DNA of 64,000 nucleotides, from contig NZ_CP046052.1 of assembly GCF_004802635.2 (NCBI RefSeq), positions 868,001 through 932,000 on the forward strand, read 5' to 3'. The position numbers and the translations under genes are program-made. Source of the stretch: Methylocystis heyeri (GTDB taxonomy: Bacteria > Pseudomonadota > Alphaproteobacteria > Rhizobiales > Beijerinckiaceae). Below are positions 60,758 to 64,000 of this stretch, piece after piece (position 1 is the stretch's first letter; every line of letters starts with the position of its first letter). A model generated the notes under the pieces. It ran no database searches. It was given only the letters and a program-made list of their open reading frames with translations, and was not told the origin of the DNA.

Positions 60758-61222
60758 TCATCCACTCCAGGCAGGCGGAGGGATCTGGGCGTTCTGTCGT
60801 AGTTTTTCCAACGTCAGCGGATCGGCGGCGCCGGCGCAGCAGCGCGCGAGGGCTTGCTCGAAGATCGGTTCGCCCGGCGCCGCGGCGGCGAAGAGCGTCA
60901 CGCTCGATCTGAATTTGAGCCAGTCCGGATAGCCGAAGATTTCTTCGATCGGCTTGCCTCTCTCGACGACGAGACGAACGCATTCGAGCAGCCGGCTCCC
61001 CAGCAGGGGATGGCCGAGATAGGCCCGCGCCTCCTCCAGGGAGCCGATGGCGTATTTTTGCGCCATGGGCGAAGCGCCGAGCCCCCTGATCTGCGGAAAG
61101 ACGAACCACATCCAATGGCTAGACTTTTTGCCCGCGCGTAGTTCCGCCAAGGCCCTATCGAGCGTGGCGCTTTGCGCGCTGAGGAAGCGCGAGAGGTCGA
61201 AGGGGTCGCAGCTTTCGGTCAT
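60758..61222 (-). CDS. DUF1810 family protein
   Basis: A 154-residue soluble protein of the DUF1810 family. The hallmark SSHWMWFVFPQIRGLG lies near residue 35, followed by AQKYAIGSLEEARAYLGHPL and the late KFRSSVTLFAAA. Family function is unknown; some members are linked to calpastatin-like or ADP-ribose-related folds, but nothing here supports that. I start at 61222 after AAGGAAAG. The array of GTTANTAAC palindromes lies 155 bases upstream of this start. Confidence 0.87.
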   Translation of the reverse strand: MTESCDPFDLSRFLSAQSATLDRALAELRAGKKSSHWMWFVFPQIRGLGASPMAQKYAIGSLEEARAYLGHPLLGSRLLECVRLVVERGKPIEEIFGYPDWLKFRSSVTLFAAAAPGEPIFEQALARCCAGAADPLTLEKLRQNAQIPPPAWSG

Positions 61223-61377
61223 TGATACGCTTTCCTTGGGCGCAGGAGTCTCGATCCGCTTCGGCTGGCAAGCCCGCCGCCCCATTTTCGGAGGACATTG
61301 CGCGGGGGAGGGCGTTTTTCAATGGCGGCCGGGCGGCGCGAGCTTAGCGCGATAGCGCGTCGGCGTTGCGGAATTCC

Positions 61378-61498
61378 GTTAATAACGATAGTTAGTAACG
61401 ATCGTTATTAACGATGATGCCGGATTCTGTTAATAACGATGCTGGTCTGCGTTAGTAACGGCCGTTAATAACAATAGTTACTAACGCACGTTATTAAC
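61378..61498. repeat. Array of eight GTTANTAAC palindromes, mostly 13-bp phased
   Basis: Perfect 9-bp palindromes GTTA-N-TAAC begin at 61378, 61391, 61404, 61429, 61451, 61464, 61477 and 61490. Copies 1-3 and 5-8 are spaced exactly 13 bases; copy 4 is offset (25 and 22). The central base varies (A, G, T, A, G, A, C, T). Six of eight are followed by CG. This is not a simple repeat of one longer unit, because flanking bases differ. It looks like a cooperative binding array, comparable to iterons or operator arrays. It lies between the divergent DUF1810 gene and the small gene at 61554. Confidence 0.9.
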
Positions 61499-61553
61499 GA
61501 TGGTTGCAAGTCGTTCTCGGCGCTGCTATCACGAGGAAAACCGGGGGCTGGAC

Positions 61554-61874
61554 ATGGCGTTGAGCAACAGCGAACGGCAGGCGAGATGGCGGGCGAAGCT
61601 GAAGGCTCAGGCCGCCTTGGGAAACGCGCGTCTTCTCGATGTGCTTCGGGAACATATGCGCAAATTGCTGCTGCACGACGTCGATCTCTCCCAGGATTTT
61701 ACCGAGGAGGAGCGGCGCCTCTGGATCGACGCCGCCGAGAGCGTGATCGCCCAGAAAGACAACGAACTCATGGAGGTGCTGAACGCCTTGATAGAGGCCT
61801 GGCACAAGGACGAATGCGTCGCGATCTCGCGCAGGCTCGCCGCCCAAAGCGCGGCCGGGAAAAGGGATGGCTGA
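61554..61874 (+). CDS. Small helical protein downstream of the GTTANTAAC array
   Basis: A 106-residue charged helical protein. The N-terminus (MALSNSERQARWRAKLKAQA) has the S-x-x-ERQ-x-R-W/Y-R-x-K pattern seen in many small proteins of plasmids and phages, and the rest (EHMRKLLLHDVDLSQDFTEE ... SVIAQKDNELMEVLNALIEA) is helical. It has no clear HTH, so DNA binding is possible but unproved. Start at 61554, after GGGGGCTGG; a longer frame from 61500 overlaps the array. The array is its immediate upstream region and probably controls it. Confidence 0.6.
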   Translation: MALSNSERQARWRAKLKAQAALGNARLLDVLREHMRKLLLHDVDLSQDFTEEERRLWIDAAESVIAQKDNELMEVLNALIEAWHKDECVAISRRLAAQSAAGKRDG

Positions 61875-62223
61875 AAACGCGTGTCGCGCTTTTGGCGCCC
61901 AGAATTCCCTGATCGGCGGGTCTGCCGCAACGGCTGCGTTATTCGACCTTCCGCGGGCGGGGGCGTGTTTGCCGTGCACGGCGTTGGCGGTTCTACATCG
62001 TTCTGCAGTCGATTTCGGTGGACGCGGGGGATGATCCGCTCTTTTGCGCCGTCCTGGCCGCCATCGGACTTCGACCCGTGGTTTCGTCGCGTGGACGCCG
62101 GGGATAAGCGCCGGCGTCGAGCCGCTGTATTTCGCGGGAAATCGACTTTTCAGAGTCGTCCGTTTCGCCGGGGCTCGTAACTTCTCACATTTCACGACAT
62201 ACTGGGCCGATTCGCAAAGCCGC
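61875..62223. other. Intergenic region before tRNA-Arg(TCG)
   Basis: About 350 bases with no supported gene; frames on both strands lack ribosome binding sites and have Arg/Pro-rich shadow composition. It probably contains the tRNA promoter. Confidence 0.5.
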
Positions 62224-62300
62224 GGCTCCGTAGCTCAGCTGGATAGAGCAACTGCCTTCGAAGCAGAAGGTCGCAGGTTCGAATCCTGCCGGGGTCGCCA
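62224..62300 (+). tRNA. tRNA-Arg (anticodon TCG)
   Basis: Acceptor GGCTCCG/CGGGGTC (one G-U pair), anticodon loop CTTCGAA giving TCG, T-arm GGTTCGAATCC and encoded CCA. Bases 27 and 43 are A and A, so the top of the anticodon stem is unpaired. Apart from three bases (position 2, anticodon third base, position 43) it equals the tRNA-Arg(TCT) at 59811. Confidence 0.88.
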
Positions 62301-62369
62301 TTTTCTGGCAAAAGCAGGCGGAAATGCGGGATTTTGAATCCCGCGGATTTTCACGGATGGAATTGTGAC

Positions 62370-63092
62370 ATGACCGGGCGCGAGCCGACTTCGAGTCGAG
62401 ACGATTATTTGGGCCGCGTGCGCGACGCCTTGGACGCCGGCGGCGTCGAAGCGATCATCGCCTTGCTGAACGAGAACGACAATCCGAAGCGGGCGGCGGC
62501 CGTTTTCGGGGAGCTGCTCCAAAACCTCTATCAGACGCGCAAGGACGTCACGGGCATGATCCGCGTCGCGAATGCCGGCGTGGATTTCTGCCTCGCGCAA
62601 GCCCGCCAGGCCGCGGACCCCGCCGATGCGCTTGATTTCAGGCAGACCGCCAAGGCCATCGCCTATAACGCCGGCGCCAATTGTTGGCCGGGATGGGGCG
62701 ACGAAGGCGTCGAGATCGCGCCGGAGCATATCGAAGCGGGTATGGAGCTCGCGGAAGCGAACCGCGATCTGACGCGCGAGCTGCAACTCGGGCCGGAACC
62801 GATGGCCAATGCGACCTGGCTGAACGGCGCGCTGAGGCTCGCAGCCGGCGAGCCGGTCGCGGCGCTCGCGGAATTTCGGGAGGCGCGGCGTCTGGCGGAT
62901 GCCGCCGGCAAGACCGACCTTGCTTTGATGGCGGCCGGCTACGGCGCGCTCGCCCTGAAAGCCGCTCCAGCCACGGCGTCCGAGGGCGCAGAGCAGCTGG
63001 ACCTCGCCTTGGCGCGGCTTCGCGAAAGCGGCTCGCAGGAGGCGAGGTTTTTCGCCGATCAGATCGTCACGGCGAGCAAGATCCTTTCGTGA
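62370..63092 (+). CDS. TPR-like helical hypothetical protein
   Basis: A 240-residue soluble all-helical protein with repeated Ala-rich helices (RVRDALDAGGVEAIIALLNE, NPKRAAAVFGELLQNLYQ, GEPVAALAEFREARRLADAA) of TPR-like spacing. No catalytic motif is visible and I do not recognise a family. The ATG at 62370 (MTGREPTSS) is chosen over an in-frame TTG at 62334. It lies just downstream of tRNA-Arg(TCG). Confidence 0.6.
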   Translation: MTGREPTSSRDDYLGRVRDALDAGGVEAIIALLNENDNPKRAAAVFGELLQNLYQTRKDVTGMIRVANAGVDFCLAQARQAADPADALDFRQTAKAIAYNAGANCWPGWGDEGVEIAPEHIEAGMELAEANRDLTRELQLGPEPMANATWLNGALRLAAGEPVAALAEFREARRLADAAGKTDLALMAAGYGALALKAAPATASEGAEQLDLALARLRESGSQEARFFADQIVTASKILS

Positions 63093-63247
63093 AGCGCGCC
63101 GCCGGTCTCCGCCGCGCCGCCCGACGCTGGAGCCGGCGCAAAAGGGCGGTCTCGATTTGCCGATCGCCCATTCGGGGATAATCTCCGCCACAGATGTCGA
63201 ATCTCCAGTTTTTACATCGTCCCACTCGATTGTAGAGCGCGCCAATG

Positions 63248-64000
63248 ATGCATCATATTCGCCGCAGGGCGCTGGGGTTTGGGGTTCGCGCCGGGCTCGC
63301 CGATGTGCTCGCGCCGCGCGATCCGCTGGACGAAGAGACGCTTCAGGACATCGACGACCTGGCCCGGGGCCAAATGGAGGTCTGGACGCAGCAGAAGATC
63401 AGCCGCAGCTGGCTCCTGGAGAATTTCGAATATCTGCATCCTCATCCCTGTCTTTTCATCCTGGAAATCGAGGGAAAGAGCGTAACGGTCCAAAAGAAGC
63501 CGGATGTCGCGGTCCCGCCGGAAGAACGGCCGAATTATGAGAGGCTGCGCCGATCCTACGCTGAAAGAATCCATTGCTACCGCATCTTTCTCGAGCGCGC
63601 GCTCGAGCGCTCCGGCCTCGACCTTCATGTCACGCTCGCCCTGAATGCGGACGACATAGGTCTCGATTGCAGCCAGGCGCCTCTGTTCGCCTTCCAGAAA
63701 AGGGAGGGCAGCCTCAACCCGCTGCTTCCCGACGCCCATTTCCTCTATTCCAACTGGTATCGGAACTTTCGCGACACCCTTTCCTATGACGACAAACGGA
63801 TCGCCGGATGCTTTGCGGGGTCTTCGACGGGAGGCTCCGGCGGGTCCTATATGGTGGACGAAGAGGTCGTCAGAGAAGGCCGCAATCCGCGTCTGCGGGC
63901 CGCCGCTCATTTCGTGAAAGGCGACTTCGTGGATTTTCGCATCACCAGGGCCGTGCAATGCGCCAATCCGGAGGTCAAGGCCTGGATCGAGGCGCAGCCC
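63248..64000 (+). CDS. GT90/CAP10-like glycosyltransferase, partial at window end
   Basis: An open frame of 251 codons from ATG 63248 (a second ATG lies at 63245) runs to the window edge without a stop. The start region MHHIRRRALGFGVRAGLADV is followed by a soluble domain. The segment CFAGSSTGGSGGS, then RNPRLRAAAHFVKGDFVDFR and AVQCANPEVKAWIEAQP, matches the pattern of GT90/CAP10-like (KDEL-motif) glycosyltransferases: a short Gly-rich donor loop after F-x-G-S and a region with basic residues. It would be a cytosolic or secretory sugar transferase for capsule or LPS. No clear ribosome binding site is visible, and the C-terminus is outside the window. Confidence 0.7.
   Translation, partial: MHHIRRRALGFGVRAGLADVLAPRDPLDEETLQDIDDLARGQMEVWTQQKISRSWLLENFEYLHPHPCLFILEIEGKSVTVQKKPDVAVPPEERPNYERLRRSYAERIHCYRIFLERALERSGLDLHVTLALNADDIGLDCSQAPLFAFQKREGSLNPLLPDAHFLYSNWYRNFRDTLSYDDKRIAGCFAGSSTGGSGGSYMVDEEVVREGRNPRLRAAAHFVKGDFVDFRITRAVQCANPEVKAWIEAQP

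Noticed and set aside
61378-61498. CRISPR array
   Set aside because: Units are 9-bp palindromes at 13-bp spacing, with no 25-40 bp repeats, no spacers and no cas genes.

Overview
The window is GC-rich DNA from an alphaproteobacterium, most likely a member of the Rhizobiales/Hyphomicrobiales. The evidence is an NDUFS4-like complex I accessory gene, an ilvE / MarR (PetP-like) / PetR-like regulator / sensor kinase cluster, a small phasin, an RND pump under a TetR regulator, a nonsense-broken GGDEF-EAL gene of rhizobial type, and dispersed palindromic intergenic repeats. A methanotroph or methylotroph such as a Methylocystaceae or Beijerinckiaceae member is plausible but not shown, because no C1 oxidation gene is present. 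There is no rRNA operon, CRISPR array or prophage.

Layout. Positions 1-9.7 kb hold single genes (CBS-domain protein, a possible haem-oxygenase-like protein, two secreted proteins, MsrPQ methionine sulfoxide repair, a phasin, a membrane-anchored Ala/Pro-rich protein) and three very small membrane peptides (417, 7196, 9660). Positions 10-18.3 kb hold a GGDEF-EAL protein whose 5' end carries an amber codon, a Rieske ferredoxin, a helical protein, a membrane-anchored GAF/class III cyclase, a YeiH-type exporter and an ABC-F ATPase. Positions 18.5-25.3 kb hold a complete RND tripartite pump operon divergent from its TetR regulator, with two related 22-bp operator candidates between them. Positions 25.5-35.5 kb hold RhlE helicase, a BKACE/CMD/AraC metabolic module, an orphan sulfate-binding protein, a DUF4142 protein, an Ntn amide hydrolase and a FUSC-type membrane protein.

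Positions 35.5-46.1 kb are the most unusual part. Eight tandem paralogues of secreted GloVer-repeat (TIGR03803-type) proteins lie head to tail on the minus strand. Five are intact, one has its start codon and ribosome binding site cut off by an IS5-family (IS427-like) element, and two at one end are decayed. Each unit carries its own similar leader. Next to the array on the plus strand, 46.2-54.4 kb encodes a surface-glycan locus: methyltransferases, a GT2 glycosyltransferase, an FkbM methyltransferase, a short Wza-like lipoprotein, an acyltransferase with SGNH domain and an outer-membrane beta-barrel.

Positions 54.9-64 kb carry ilvE, the MarR/response regulator/kinase group, tRNA-Pro(TGG), tRNA-Arg(TCT) and tRNA-Arg(TCG), small conserved proteins, and a cluster of eight GTTANTAAC palindromes with 13-bp phasing upstream of a small protein gene (61378-61498). 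The window ends inside a GT90/CAP10-like glycosyltransferase gene.

The strongest candidates for something undescribed are the GloVer paralogue array with its glycan neighbourhood and the phased GTTANTAAC array with its adjacent small gene.
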